From Batillaria attramentaria (taxonomy: Eukaryota; Mollusca; Gastropoda; Batillariidae), in the NCBI GenBank assembly GCA_018292915.2, contig JACVVK020000481.1, forward strand, positions 236,001 through 300,000: a DNA stretch of 64,000 nucleotides. The letters run 5' to 3'. The notes beneath the pieces were generated by a model. The model made no database searches. It saw only the letters and a list, made by a program, of their open reading frames with translations, and was not told where the DNA came from. Made by a program: the position numbers and the translations under genes. Below, piece by piece: positions 21,269 to 32,980 of the stretch (position 1 is its first letter; each line of letters opens with the position of its first letter).

Positions 21269-23147
21269 ATGGCGACTGCTTCAGTTCAGCCCAGTGATAC
21301 AGAGTGTCCTGTTTGTCATGAGAATTTCTCCACCCCTAAAATCCTTCCCTGCGCCCACCTTCTGTGTCGTCACTGTCTTGTGACGTGGATGAAATCCGAC
21401 ACTGGTGCGCAGTGCCCGTTGTGTCGTGACGTCATTGCTGACGCCACAGAAAGGGCCGGTAAATCCTTGGACGCCATCGCCGACTCGCTGCCTACCGACC
21501 TGGCCATGGAGGCTAGGGTGGAATGTGCGGCCATTCTCAGCAAGAATCACGTGTGTTGTTGCTGTAAGAATACACCGGCCACGTCCATCTGTCTGGACTG
21601 TGGCGACATGATGTGTCATACATGCACAAATTACCACAAAAGCTTTTCTGTAACAAAACACCATGATGTGGAAGACCTGGCCACCATGACTGCAGAACGT
21701 CTGGCTGCCAACCGCCGCTTGTCCTGTTCCGTGCACGCCGACAAGACATCGGAACTCTACTGCCCCACCCACGGGGCCGCCATCTGTCATCTGTGCGCCA
21801 CATCCAAGCACCGCGCATGTCCGGAAGTGACGGAACTGGAGGAGAAAATGAAGGAGGCGCGTACAGTGCTGGCGCAACTGGCGGCCACACTGAAGGCCGG
21901 AGAGAGCAAGCTGGAGGGGGCGATCAACGAGCTGGATCAGTATCTGGTGGACATGGAGAAAGCAACACAGGCTGCCCTGGCCGACATTGACCACAAGTGT
22001 GACCGCCTGCAGAGTTGCGTGGAGGCCTGTCGCAAGCGTTTGAAGGAACTCGCTAAGGGAGCTAACTCTGAGGCCAAGAAACGGGTAGAAGAAACAAAAT
22101 GCTGTCTGTTGAAGCGACGTGGGAGAGTGACGTCACACTGGCGACTGGTGGATCGCGTTGGAGACAGGATGCCCCGTGTGTGTGGTGTCAGCGACATGAC
22201 CTCCACGCTCCACACTCGCGTAAAAGGCATTGACCTCACCGTCACCTTGCCTGCTGACCTGAAGGCCGTTGCCAAGACAACACTGACGATAGACGAGAAG
22301 GCGCTGGCCCGTATTGAACGTGAACTGTCCCAACTAGGCCAGCTGAGTGTGAGGCCCGCTGTGAAAGTTGCTTCAACGCCATCCGCCCCAGGAGTGACAG
22401 GAGATATGGCCGCTTCACAGGCTGTGGGTCAGGTAACGGTCAGTGTCGTCTGGTAAATACAATAATTGTGGTACTGTGTGACCTGAGTCATCTGCCCGCC
22501 TTTCTTTCCTGGTGTGGATAAAGTTACATTCATTTGAATTTATTGATGGTGCATTTTAACAACGAATAGTAGTAGGTGTGTGTGTGGTTGGGGGGGGGGG
22601 GGGGGGCGCGTTTGTCCACACAACAATGCTGTAAACATGGCGATATGATTCAGGCGACAAGCTGGCGATTCCACACGAACCACGGGAAGAACATCGTGCT
22701 GAGTAACAACCAGCAGACGGCGGAGAGAGTCAGGGGGGATTGTGACGCCATCGTGATTTCCAGTGAGGCCATGAAGACAAACACACTGTATGAGGTATTG
22801 CTACAGATTGTAGTCACACAGTACTTATGATGGTGTAATGCAGGCGTATGATACATGTAGGCAACATTACTTAGTATGGTTTTCTAACATTTCCTTTCTT
22901 TCTACACAGACTTTATCGTTGTCTTGTCGTCGATATTTCACATCCGTATTTTAATCTCCTTTTAAGTGTTGGTGCTTCTTATCCGTGTATATGTTCGTTA
23001 GTTAGTTAGTATGTTCGTCATTGACGTTGTTAATAATAATAATAAAAATAATGATAATGGATACTTATAGAACCCATTACTGCGCTTATTCTCAGTGAGG
23101 TATAAAAGTTTAGAGAACTAAAGGAACATACAGGAAACACAGCACGC

Positions 23148-23193
<46 letters not shown>

Positions 23194-24773
23194 CTGTCAT
23201 TCACTCATCACTGCTGCTGAGTGATACTGTAGATGTGTGGAGGCAGGAAGTCATCTGTGTTACGGGTCTTCACCAAGACTCAGACAACAAAACCCATCAT
23301 GACAAAACACAGACATGAGAGAAACGTGTGGTCAGTTCATGTAACAGTACACGCCTGTTCAAATGATGTGTGGTTTATCTGTGTAGGTACGACTTGATGC
23401 AGTGGAAGGAGACACAACGAAATGGGCCCTGTATTGTGGTGTGACTGTCCGGGACCGGGCCACCCTCACCCTGCCCTCGGGTCCTGCAGGATGGACACAG
23501 GCTGTTGTGATTGGATATGGCGTTGTTTGGCAGTACGGCCCTGAGGTAAGGGGCGTGTGATATCGGCACGTGGTGACGTGTGAAACATGCTCGGATAACA
23601 CATTTTGATTCAATACTTATAATAATGGTTACACACATTTCGACACAGCACAGAGCTTAATTATGTTATAAGGTTTTTTGTTCTTGTAAAATCAGCGAAA
23701 TGTGGAAAGTGCATATAGAAAACTCCATTTGTATTGAAACGTACATAAAGTTTAAAACGCTTTTGTTGTTTTTTTCTGATAAAACATTTTAGTGTCCATG
23801 CAAATCTGTACTTCTGACAACACAAGCAACACAGTCAATTCCGTGACCGTAGCTTTTAGTTACTTACTGTGATAGACTTTGGATTGAAATGAACCGCACC
23901 ATGTGATTACAAACTGTGATATTGCCACAGACGTACAGTAACGTAGGAAAGTCACTGCGCGGTCTGTGTGCGGGAAGCCGTGTCGGGGTACTAGTGGACA
24001 CCGCCAACAATCTCCACCTGTATGTGGACGGACAGCACCAGGGAGTGGCCGCCAGGAACATGCGTCACCCGTGTCACACTTTCTTCGATGTTAGCTTTCC
24101 ATACAAAAAGGTGACGTTAAACTAAAGCGAAACAGTAATCGCGTTACAATCCACGTCACGTTTTGGGGGAGATGACTGCTACAATCACAAGAAGTGTAAC
24201 ATTTGCTATTACAGTTCTCGTAAGTTATAAGGATTTTTTTTCTTGGGCGGGAGTGGGGGCGGGGGAGTGGGAGGGGGAGGGTTGGGTGCTTGTTCTTAGT
24301 TCCCCAGTATGAATGAACCAGTACAAGTGGTTTACCATTCCTCTGTCGGTGGTCAGGGTAAATCAAGGAATAATATGGTTCACACACACACTTCCTGGAA
24401 ACATTCCCTACTCTTGGCTGGGTGGGGAGCCGGGGACAGCCGAATGGTAGAGCGTTGGCTTTTCAATGCTCAGGTCATGAGTTCGAATCCCGGCTGGGGC
24501 CAACTACTTTTCCTGGCCTTTTTCTCGTTGCCCCGTCTTTGATATCAGCCGCACGTGGTGGAAAAGGACGTTAAGCTCCCAAACACCCACTCACCCACTC
24601 TTGGCTGGGTACTAGTGAGCTCTACAGGATACTATAATCAAAGGAACTTGTTTATGATAAGGCTTCAATCAACCATTACGTTTATCATTCCTGGATCCTA
24701 CCACTCTTTACAACGACTTTTGCAATAAGTATGTCATTATGTGTATGTACTTCTGTAAAACATCAGTATCAGT

Positions 24774-24870
<97 letters not shown>

Positions 24871-25135
24871 TAAAGCCATGATAGTGAAGGTCATTATCAT
24901 TGTGGCCTGCATGTTTTGTTTCTTTGAATAGTAACTGTTATTGCATGCGACTGTTGGTATTGTACAGTATGTATGGCATTTTAGTTTCCAGCAGAACAGA
25001 CACTGTAATTTCTTATCTTATCTTATGTTATCTTGTCTTATCTTATCTTCAACCATGTTTTACCTATCTGGTAATGTATTTTCTCCTGTTCTTTCTGTAC
25101 AGATCACAACTCTTCCCTTGAGAGCCATGCCGTGA
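21269..25135 (+). CDS. Gene 2: RING/B-box/coiled-coil/NHR protein, class B
   Basis: Exons 21269-22432, 22654-22794, 23387-23545, 23931-24110, 25103-25135; 558 aa. An open frame runs 99 codons further upstream, but it is not conserved in genes 4 and 5 and it crosses the TTCAG acceptor at 21255, so the ATG at 21269 (CAGCATGGCG) is chosen. The N-terminus MATASVQPSDTECPVCHEN is class B. RING, both B-boxes and the coiled coil keep every zinc ligand. Differences from gene 1 cluster at the RING exit (VTWMKSDTGAQ) and B-box2 loop (HADKTSELY). NHR variable segments: RGDCDAIV (exon 2), EGDTTKWALYCG and RDRA with SGPAGW (exon 3), TYSNVGKSLRGLCAG and DVSFPYKK (exon 4). Intron 4 carries a SINE with a perfect 14-bp target duplication. 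It is followed by a 1.15 kb retroposed unit. Confidence 0.87.
24424..24596 (+). mobile_element. tRNA-derived SINE, type 1, in intron 4 of gene 2
   Basis: Full length with A and B boxes. Flanked by the perfect 14-bp duplication ACTCTTGGCTGGGT (24410-24423 and 24597-24610). Confidence 0.9.
24776..24870. repeat. (TG)n(AG)n microsatellite in intron 4 of gene 2
   Basis: TG run followed by an AG run. Confidence 0.95.
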
Positions 25136-25214
25136 AACAAGAGAAGTGTAATGGGCGGTAGCTGGTACAGTGACTGTATCTCTCATCATGTGCTGTCTGT
25201 TACAACTCTCACCC

Positions 25215-26367
25215 TTTTATTGTGTTTGTCAAAAACCAGTTTATTCTCATATGGGCTGCCATTTACAAGTGCCAAAGTCACAATTCAATTTCAAAACTTC
25301 GACAAACACATACTGATACTTACAAAACTTTGACGAACACATACTGATACTTACAAAACTTCGACAAACACATACTGATACTTACAAAACTTCGACGAAC
25401 ACATACTGATACTTACAAAACTTCGACGAACACATACTGATACTTACAAAACTTCGACGAACACATACTGATACTTACAAAACTTCGACGAACACATACT
25501 GATACTTACAAAACTTCGACGAACACATACTGATACTTACAAAACTTCGACGAACACATACTGATACTTACAAAACTTCGACGAACACATACTGATACTT
25601 ACAAAACTTCGACGAACACATACTGATACTTACAAAACTTTGACGAACACATACTGATACTTACAAAACTTTGACGAACACATACTGATACTTACAAAAC
25701 TTTGACGAACACATACTGATACTTACAAAACTTTGACGAACACATACTGATACTTACAAAACTTTGACGAACACATACTGATACTTACAAAACTTTGACG
25801 AACACATACTGATACTTACAAAACTTCGACGAACACATACTGATACTTACAAAACTTTGACGAACACATACTGATACTTACAAAACTTCGACAAACACAT
25901 ACTGATACTTACAAAACTTTGACGAACACATACTGATACTTACAAAACTTTGACGAACACATACTGAGAAAATAATTGGACAAAATATTAACCAATCTGA
26001 TGACGGTAAAGTCCATCAATATGTCTACACTGCTCACCAACTGTTAGAAACCCCATGGGTCACCTATCAGATTATCTATAATACGTCAGCACAATCTGCA
26101 TTTCTGATGTCCAAATATCTAGCGCTCACTCTGGCTTTGGAGAGAGAGAGAGAGGGGGAGGGGGGGGGAGCGACATGAGAAAGGAATGCATGTTCAACAC
26201 TTATTTGGAAAAAAAAAGGATCCGAATGATATGTAAAGTGTTCATGTAGATCGAACTAAGGGGTCAGTTAGTAAGCTGAAACAATACACTGGAAGAAAGA
26301 GGCAGAAGCAGAATTTGCTTTCCATAATGCCCTGCAAAAGTAAGGTAATAAAGACTGTGCTAGCAGC
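25215..26367 (-). mobile_element. 1.15 kb retroposed unit carrying a 31-bp satellite
   Basis: Flanked by the perfect 13-bp direct repeat ACAACTCTCACCC (25202-25214 and 26368-26380). The other gene copies have this site unbroken, as ACTCTCACCCAGCAAC. The left end read on the minus strand finishes with CACAATAAAAGGG, an AATAAA signal right at the border. This suggests reverse transcription of a minus-sense RNA. It contains the satellite (25292-25967) and about 400 bases of unrecognised sequence with no ORF. Confidence 0.7.
25292..25967. repeat. 31-bp satellite, about 22 units
   Basis: Units of TTTGACGAACACATACTGA plus TACTTACAAAAC, nearly identical to each other. Units come in runs with TTCGACG (roughly the first third) or TTTGACG (most of the rest). 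Confidence 0.97.
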
Positions 26368-26593
26368 ACAACTCTCACCCAGCAACTCTGTATACATACA
26401 ATAATTATGCGAAATAGTAGCCATAAACACATACTGTGCAAGAGAATAACCATTTCACATAATCAGAGCGATTACATATAATGTCTGTTTTTATTTGGTG
26501 TTATTTCATATTCTGTTTCGTACCAAACTCGTGTACATGCTGCGATTATTGGATGGGGTGTTGTTTTATAAACTGTAATGATAGTAAACATGC

Positions 26594-26740
26594 ACAGCTC
26601 AGTATAACACTTGGCACAGCACTGTCGACTTTCGTTCTGATAATGACTTACACTACAATGTACATACACACAACTCAGTATAACACTTGGCACAGCACTG
26701 TCGACTTCCGTTCTTATGACTAACACTACAATGTACATAA
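26594..26740. repeat. 73-bp minisatellite downstream of gene 2, 2 units
   Basis: Shortest array of this family in the window. Confidence 0.95.
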
Positions 26741-27053
26741 TATTATAGCTGTTGTAGAGAGTGTAAAGCGATGGACTATTTCATGACATTTACACGCTGT
26801 TGTTTTTAAGTTGTTTCTCTATAGAGAAACAACTTTATGAGACGGGGCAGATTTTGCTAGGCGCAGCAGCAAGTTTCAGTGATACAAAACAAGATAGGCC
26901 GTGAGCCAAGGCCGTCTAAAACGCACTCCATAGCCCCTGAGTTAAGCAATTTTTTCATATAATGAAAAATAATACAAGGCTAGTGTATGGCAAAATCAGT
27001 GTTGTTTCCGTGTCGGTCCGGTCGGGTTAATGAATACGGACCTAATGAACACT

Positions 27054-27165
27054 GACCAATTAGCGAAATTTTCAACCAATCAGCGTCTTTAAAAAAAAGT
27101 TACTGCGGCAGGGGCGTCCCTGACCGCGGCAATTTTAACCAATCATCTGGCTCAATAAGCAGTGG
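27054..27165 (+). promoter_or_regulatory. Triple CCAAT-box promoter
   Basis: Three CCAAT motifs within about 90 bases (ACCAATTAGCG, AACCAATCAGCG, AACCAATCATC), just upstream of the exon at 27170. Closely spaced CCAAT boxes are typical NF-Y promoters without a TATA box. Confidence 0.5.
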
Positions 27166-27169
27166 CCGC

Positions 27170-28148
27170 GAAACGAAAACGAAACGAAACGAAAACACCA
27201 CAGACGCGTGTTTGGCTCAGGCGTCTTCGGAAGGTATTCGTACCAGATTGCAGTGTTCAGTTCACTTTGCAGGGAGTAAAGACATCACAGTTAAGTCCTT
27301 CACAGATCAAACATTTGCAAATACCCTTCGGTATGCGCAGCAATGGGGTTTGTTTGACTGTGCGAGCTCCCAAATCGCGCGGACTTTTCTTGATTCAAGT
27401 CATTCCTGTCAGCGGGAAGCAGAGTTACAGCGTCTGGGATACCATCGATCCTGTTACCAACGATTCATAAGAAGAGACAGGTAAGTGGATGCTTCTTCGC
27501 CCGTAGTGCAGTCTTGATATTTCTGCCCTACTGACCCCAGCCGGTGGATTTTAAATTGATCTATACTGAGTATAGATTTGACGATGATGCGATGCTAGTA
27601 CTTGCAGTGTTTTCGGGTTGAGAGAGGGGGGGGGGGGGGGGAGTTTTGTGTGTGTGTTTGGAGGGGGGGGGGGGGAGAGATGAGAGGTCAGTTGGTAGAC
27701 TCACAGGCGGGGAAAGAGTGCACAGGAACCTACATTAAACTAGAAAATGTGTGTGTGTGCGTGTGTGTGTGTGTGAGTGAGACAGAGAGAGAGAGAGACT
27801 GAGTGCCTCACTCTCATAAAGTTTAATAGTGTTGGTGCACAGCAGTTTGTGAGGTATCAACTGTGAATTGAAATTTTATATTTTGCCCTATGTACATGTA
27901 CTTCACACCAATAACTATTGCTGATGCATCTAATCACACTATTTGTATGCATCTAATCACACTATTTGTCATTTGATGTTTGTTACATAGTGTGTTCACT
28001 TTTCAGTTCTGTGTCTGTGGACAGGCTTGAATTACTTCAGCGTCAAGCAGAGAAGAGAAATGCAAGTGCGCCTGCTGACAGTGCAGATGGAGGTCTGATC
28101 CAGCCACCACCACCACCTCCAGCAAAGCAACTTAGAAGCTCTGTCTAG
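27170..28148 (+). pseudogene. Two-exon C/H-rich (zinc-finger-like) gene fragment
   Basis: Exon 1 ends at a consensus donor (GAGACAG|GTAAGTGG at 27481) and exon 2 starts after TTTTCAG near 28005. Joined, the frame reads SHSCQREAELQRLGYHRSCY then QRFIRRD, followed by VDRLELLQRQAEKRNAS and a proline run before the stop at 28146-28148. The C..........YHRSCYQRF pattern resembles the YH.SCY..F modules of large invertebrate families often tied to mobile elements; this is a loose family match. No ATG opens the frame. A GTG-led frame (AAKRKRNETKTPQTRV) shifts out of register near 27208, so a frameshift and a lost start are likely. Confidence 0.45.
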
Positions 28149-28600
28149 CCCCCTGCAAACAAGCCTTCCTGTAGCAAACTCAGTAGTTTAACAATAACAT
28201 TAACAAACTGTGACTGTAAAGGAGTGGATTAGTTTTATTTGAACAACAGTCTTTGGACCAATTAGTAAACAAATTGACTGGCTTGGTTTTTTTTATTCAT
28301 GGACTGATTTTTGGATTTTCCTGCTGGATGGCCATCGTCTGTGAAGCATGGACTGCTGGTGTTGTTTACTGCAGAAACTGTTCTTGCAAACTCTGTTTTA
28401 TGACAAACTGTGACTGTAAAGGAATGGCTTTGAACAACAATCTATGTTCAAGTTCAAGTTCATGTTCAAATTACTTTATTTATCCCTCATGGGGCAATTA
28501 AATGTTCGGACATAAGGGACTAATTGATTGGCTTGGTGTTTTCCTGCAAGTGTTGTTGAAATGGCCTCTTTTGCTGAGTAAGCAGAGCTTGTACTTAGAG
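28140..28600. other. Duplicated non-coding segment inside the 5.4 kb insertion
   Basis: ACAAACTGTGACTGTAAAGG occurs at about 28203 and 28402, and GATTGGCTTGG-like sequence follows each. The second copy has an extra ~60 bases (AAGTTCAAGTTCATGTTC and on to CCCTCATGGGGCAATT) that look like a small retroposon tail. No gene. Confidence 0.5.
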
Positions 28601-28700
28601 TGGAACGTAGGCCCCCAGGAACCTCTCCTGGCCACCACCAAGAGGTGGAAGCTTACCTGTTTCGGGCATATCACTCGACATGACAGCCTATGCTAGACCG
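28595..28700 (+). mobile_element. LINE ORF C-terminal remnant
   Basis: The frame encodes LLATTKRWKLTCFGHITRHD then SLC, matching the KRRKL.WFGHV.RHDSL motif near the end of RTE/CR1-type reverse transcriptase ORFs. It is cut off by the minisatellite. Confidence 0.55.
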
Positions 28701-28703
28701 TCA

Positions 28704-29035
28704 TGCAAAATGTGTTGCTACACGCCACTTACTACACCACTACACCCCACTTGCTACACCACTACACCCCACTTGCTACACCACTACACCCCACTTGCTA
28801 CACCACTACACCCCACTTGCTACACTGCTACACCCCACTTAAGTTGCTACACCACTACACTAAACACCGATACTCTGCTACACCCCACTTGCTACACCAC
28901 TACACCGGCACCACTTGCTACACCACTACACCCCACTTGCTACACCACTACACCCCACTTGCTACACCACTACACCCCACTTGCTACACCACTACACCCC
29001 ACTTGCTACACCGATACTCTGTTAACCCACTTGCT
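28704..29035. repeat. 22-bp minisatellite, left arm of an inverted pair
   Basis: Units of TTGCTACACCACTACACCCC plus AC. The outer border (ATGTGTTGCTACACGCCACT) is repeated in inverse orientation at about 30160-30182. Confidence 0.95.
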
Positions 29036-29762
29036 ACACAATAAATGAATAATCTGCTACACAGCACTGACTTGCTACCCCAGTACGCTGCTACATTCCC
29101 TAAATACACTGCTACCGTGTGACTTTGCCATACATCACTTACAACAATTTTGAAACTCTGTGTGTGTGTGTGTGTGTGTGGAGAGAGAGAGTATCATGTC
29201 TAGACATTCCGTCAATCCGCAAAGCAAGCGAAGAAATAAAAAATGAGTGAATTTTATGTAACAAACCCCCCCCCCCCCCCCCCCAACAAAAACACAAATA
29301 TTTCACATGACATGCAATTGAAAGTACATGTACTTTCTGGGTAACCTAAAAATGAAATACTGATATTGACACTTCAAAACTGACATAGTGGAGGGTTCTT
29401 TTTTTTTTACCCACATTATACAACAGAAATCATGGAATAACAAAACAGGAATCAAATGTCATTTTTGTTGTACAGTCAAACGGTCATCCTAGGGACTGAG
29501 TCAAACTGGCCGTCTTAGACAGGTGACTGGCTTTTACAGGGTGCAATGTTCCGGCAGAAAACGTGCCTAACCTTTCAAACTGACATCCTACATGTGATCA
29601 GACAGGTCTAGCAAGTATACATGACACATGTTCCTGCTTTTAAATAGCGCAGAATTGCCGTGATTCTGTTAATAGGAATCAGTGTGTTTGACTTGTACCT
29701 ATTAACAATTTTTTGTAAGTGTTGTATGGCAAAGCCACACAATAACAATGTCTTTACTACAA

Positions 29763-30182
29763 TACTAGGGTGTAGCAGAGTAGTGGTGTAGCAAGTGGGG
29801 TGTAGCAGTGTAGTAAGTGGGGTGTAGTGGTGTAGTAAGTGGGGTGTAGTGGTGTAGCAAGTGGGGTGTAGCAGTGTAGTAATTGGATTGTGGTGCTGTA
29901 GTAAGTGGGGTGTAGTGGTGTTGTGAGTGGGGTGTTGCAGTGTAGCAAGTGGGGTGTAGTGGTGTAGCAAGTGGGGTGTAGTAAGTGGGGTGTAGCAGTG
30001 TAGTAAGTGGGGTGTAGCAGTGTACCAAGTGGGGTGTAGCAGTGTAGTAAGTGGGGTGTAGCAGTGTAGTAAGTGGGGTGTAGCAGTGTAGCAACTGGGG
30101 TGTAGCAGTGTAGTAAGTGGGGTGTAGTGGTGGAGCAAGTGGGGTGCAGTGGTGTAGTAAGTGGGGTGTAGCAACACATTTT
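29763..30182. repeat. 22-bp minisatellite, right arm of an inverted pair
   Basis: GTAGTAAGTGGGGTGTAGCA-type units, the reverse complement of the left arm. The two arms with ~730 bases between them can form a very large hairpin. Confidence 0.95.
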
Positions 30183-30199
30183 TATATATGCCCCCACCC

Positions 30200-31650
30200 C
30201 CACCCCACCCCTGATGATGCAACAGTCAAGGGATTGATTGACTGCACACATAACGTGACCTTGCAAGGATGTTGTGGTTGTTGTTGAATCTAAAATACCA
30301 ACATAATTTTTTGTATGTTAATTAGGTTCAATTTAACCCCTTGTGTACTGATCTTGTCAATTCCCATATACAGTGCAGAATTTATGCAACAATTCAAATG
30401 TCTATTAAGATTTGATTCTGTCCTTCCATTGTGCAAGAGCTTACAGTACACATAAACAAAAACAAAACATGATTCATGACTTTTGGTCACGGTTAATAAA
30501 GGGTTAATTTGAACAAACTCTGCTTTCTTTACTACTAATCATATAATTTAGTGCAGCATAATTGTGATTTGTTGTTTATTGCGTTTTCACTTTGAATACC
30601 GGTTAAAGCCCTTTAAAAAAAAACTGTACAGAAATTTGCTCTTTAAAAGTGCTGCATCAGCAAAAAATGGCTATTTCTGCGCAAACACTTATCTTTTTTG
30701 AACACATATTACAACTGAAATGCATGTGCAAAATATCTGTTCAGGTTTTGACTCAGGGAATAAAACAAAACATCTTGCTCATTGCTCATTAGCATCCGAG
30801 CTAAATCACATTTTTGTTATTTTTCGTTAACTTTAGACCAAAATACCGAGTTAATCCTACCACTTATACACCGTAACAAAGTTGATTTTGAATCTGTATA
30901 CAAAACTCTACTTGAAACACCAAAAATTTGTTTGCTTAAACGTAGGGCTATGAAATGCAAAACTAAGCTGTTTAGATGCGTTCGTCCCGCCGCCTAAGAC
31001 TGTCACGTTTCTCCACACAATACTTACTTTCACGCACACAGTGACGTAACGAAATCTGCGTCATAGACACCTTACGTGCACACTATGCTGCTGCGTTCTT
31101 TTTGGCGGGAGTGACGTGTGTCTGTGTGTGTGTGTGGACGGATGTAATGATGACTATCTCCTAAACCACCTCGTTGGAGGCCTTTTTACTTTGAGATAAA
31201 ATGGGAATTCACCTTCTCCAGAGCTACCTTTCACGATTTTTAGCCTGCCGCATTTTCAGAAGAGTTATCGCCGATTTTAAAAAATCGGTCATGTTAAGAA
31301 TTTTTTCGAAAAAAATGTCCAGATGGCTTCATCTTCTGAAATTGGGAAGATCATCCAATTATACTGCCTGTTTTCGTAGCACAGCTCTGTAGCTCTGACA
31401 GTTTTTGTGTAAGAAAAATATTTCCGAGGTAGGGGTTGTTTGCATATAAGGCGAAATATCTGTGAAAAGACTCCTTCAAATTACTCATCATTCCGGTATT
31501 TTTGTCACTTATGCCAACAGCACATATGACATGAACTACTGCACTATTATAGCTTTAGTATTAAGAATAACAGAGCTTTTAGATAAACACATTTTTTCAC
31601 TTTTCTGCGAGAAGCGCTGGTGAAAAAAGTTCCAATTTTGCAATTTCGTA
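30200..31650. other. Non-coding part of the 5.4 kb insertion
   Basis: A/T-rich sequence without a supportable gene. ORFs of 60-70 codons (30782-30997, 31201-31392) show no known motif and no splice or promoter context. Confidence 0.5.
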
Positions 31651-31659
31651 AGTACAACC

Positions 31660-32105
31660 CGAGGCACTTAAGTCCACGTTTCATCAGCTCTCTAGATCTT
31701 CCAGATTTCATATCAAAATTAATTCAGTCACAGAAGTCACAGAAACAACAAGGAAATCACAAGATATGAAGAAGTATCACCTGACAGACGAGCAGCTTGA
31801 GGCTGACGTCAAATGTTTGGTTCACAGACAAAATCTGCAAGTATCGTCACTGCTTCCGACATTTCATCAGCCCTCTAGACCTTCCAGATTTCATGTGAAA
31901 AATAATTCAGTCGGAGAAGTCACAAAGCCAACAGGGAAATCACAAGACATGAACAAGCATCCTCAGACGATCTCAGTGCTAGAGGCTGACGTCAAAAGTT
32001 TAGTTCACGGAATTGACGTCATCTCTCTCTCTCTCTCTCTCTCTGTATGACGACCTGCCTGAGGCTGACGGCAAATGTTTAGTTCACGGAACTGACGTCT
32101 CTCTC
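31660..32105. repeat. About 2.5-fold tandem duplication near the right end of the 5.4 kb insertion
   Basis: Two ~170-190 base units (about 31665 and 31855), each with TTTCATCAGC.CTCTAGA, AAATCACAAGA.ATGAA and GAGGCTGACGTCAAA.GTTT. A third partial unit ends at 32100. TGACGTCA sites and CT runs lie between them. Confidence 0.7.
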
Positions 32106-32117
32106 TCTCTCTCTCTC

Positions 32118-32146
32118 TGGGGAGCCAGGGTGGCCGAATGGTAGAA
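32118..32146 (+). mobile_element. SINE type 1 head fragment
   Basis: Only GGGGAGCCAGGGTGGCCGAA plus TGGTAGAAC is present, next to a CT run. Truncated. Confidence 0.6.
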
Positions 32147-32287
32147 CTTGGAGAGGGGAGAACCGGCAACAATAACAACAAAACAGACAAAATAATATGA
32201 AGTTTGGAGAAACAACTTTGTAGGACGGGGCCGTTCCTCCTTGTTTTTTTTTTATCACAACTGATGAAACTCTAAAGGGGGACGCTT

Positions 32288-32548
32288 AGCACGTATCAGG
32301 TTTGTACAGCACATATAATGTTTGTACAGCACGTATCATATCATGTTTGTATAGCACGTATGATGTTTGTATAGCACGTATGATGTTTGTATAGCACGGG
32401 TGATGTTTGTATAGCACGTATGATGTATGTATAGCACGTATCATGTTTCTTTAGCACGTATCATGTTTGTATAGCACGTATCATGTTTGTATAGCACGGA
32501 TGATGTTCCTATAGCACGTATCATGTTTATATAGCACGTATAATGTGT
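32288..32548. repeat. 20-bp minisatellite downstream of gene 2, about 13 units
   Basis: The same TATAGCACGTATGATGTTTG family. Here the 5.4 kb insertion separates it from the 73-bp array. Confidence 0.95.
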
Positions 32549-32792
32549 AACAGTCCCGTAACGTTACTAGGGCGTAAAGGGGCACAATGCTGCCTTCAGG
32601 TGAATCCTTCTTATTTACTGGCGTAGAGTATACTTGGCACGGGAAATAACTCGTATCCACAGGGGTGAGTGGGGGAGATGTTTACACATAACTGTACCAG
32701 GAAGTACTCTCTGATTTAAGGGGAAAATAGCATGTTGTACATTACATACGTATATACTTTAGCGGATGTGTGCGTTTCTCTCTCTCTCTCTC

Positions 32793-32980
32793 GGGGAGCC
32801 GGGGTGGTCGAATGGTAGAGCGTTGGACTTCTGATGCTCGGGTCGTGAGTTCGATCCCGACTGGGGCCAAATATTTGTGCTGGCTTTTTCATCGTTGCCC
32901 CGTCTTTGATATCACCCTATGTGGTGGAAAAGGACGTTAAACCCCCAAACACCCACCCCACCGCACACCCACCCACCCCC
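32793..32980 (+). mobile_element. tRNA-derived SINE, type 1
   Basis: Complete head (GGTGGTCGAATGGTAGAGCG; GAGTTCGATCCC) and GGACGTTAAA tail with CACCC repeats, inserted into a CT run that is found on both sides. Confidence 0.88.

Larger units (their letters stand above)
26808..32240. mobile_element. 5.4 kb insertion downstream of gene 2
   Basis: The host sequence running from CACGCTG through TGTTT to ATCACAACTGATG, unbroken after genes 1 and 3, is split here. The left end is a perfect palindrome (AGTTGTTTCTC, TATA, GAGAAACAACT) followed by TTATGAGACGGGGC. The right end has GGAGAAACAACTTTGTAGGAC then GGGGC in the same orientation. TTGTTTTT on both sides may be the target duplication. It contains a CCAAT-box promoter, a two-exon zinc-finger-like fragment, a LINE remnant, paired inverted minisatellites and a duplicated segment near the right end. 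The class is unknown; it may be composite. Confidence 0.6.

Noticed and set aside
21281..21994. Long antisense ORFs (up to 237 codons) opposite the RING/B-box exons, repeated in genes 1, 2, 4 and 5
   Set aside because: They mirror the conserved sense exon. They have no promoter, no splice context and no recognisable domain, and their conservation is explained by the sense frame.
25292..25967. Possible CRISPR-like array
   Set aside because: Units are contiguous 31-mers with no variable spacers, in eukaryotic DNA.
28680..29048. Thr/His/Tyr-rich repeat proteins encoded in the 22-bp minisatellites (also 29608-30266 minus)
   Set aside because: Simple translation of tandem repeats, open in more than one frame.
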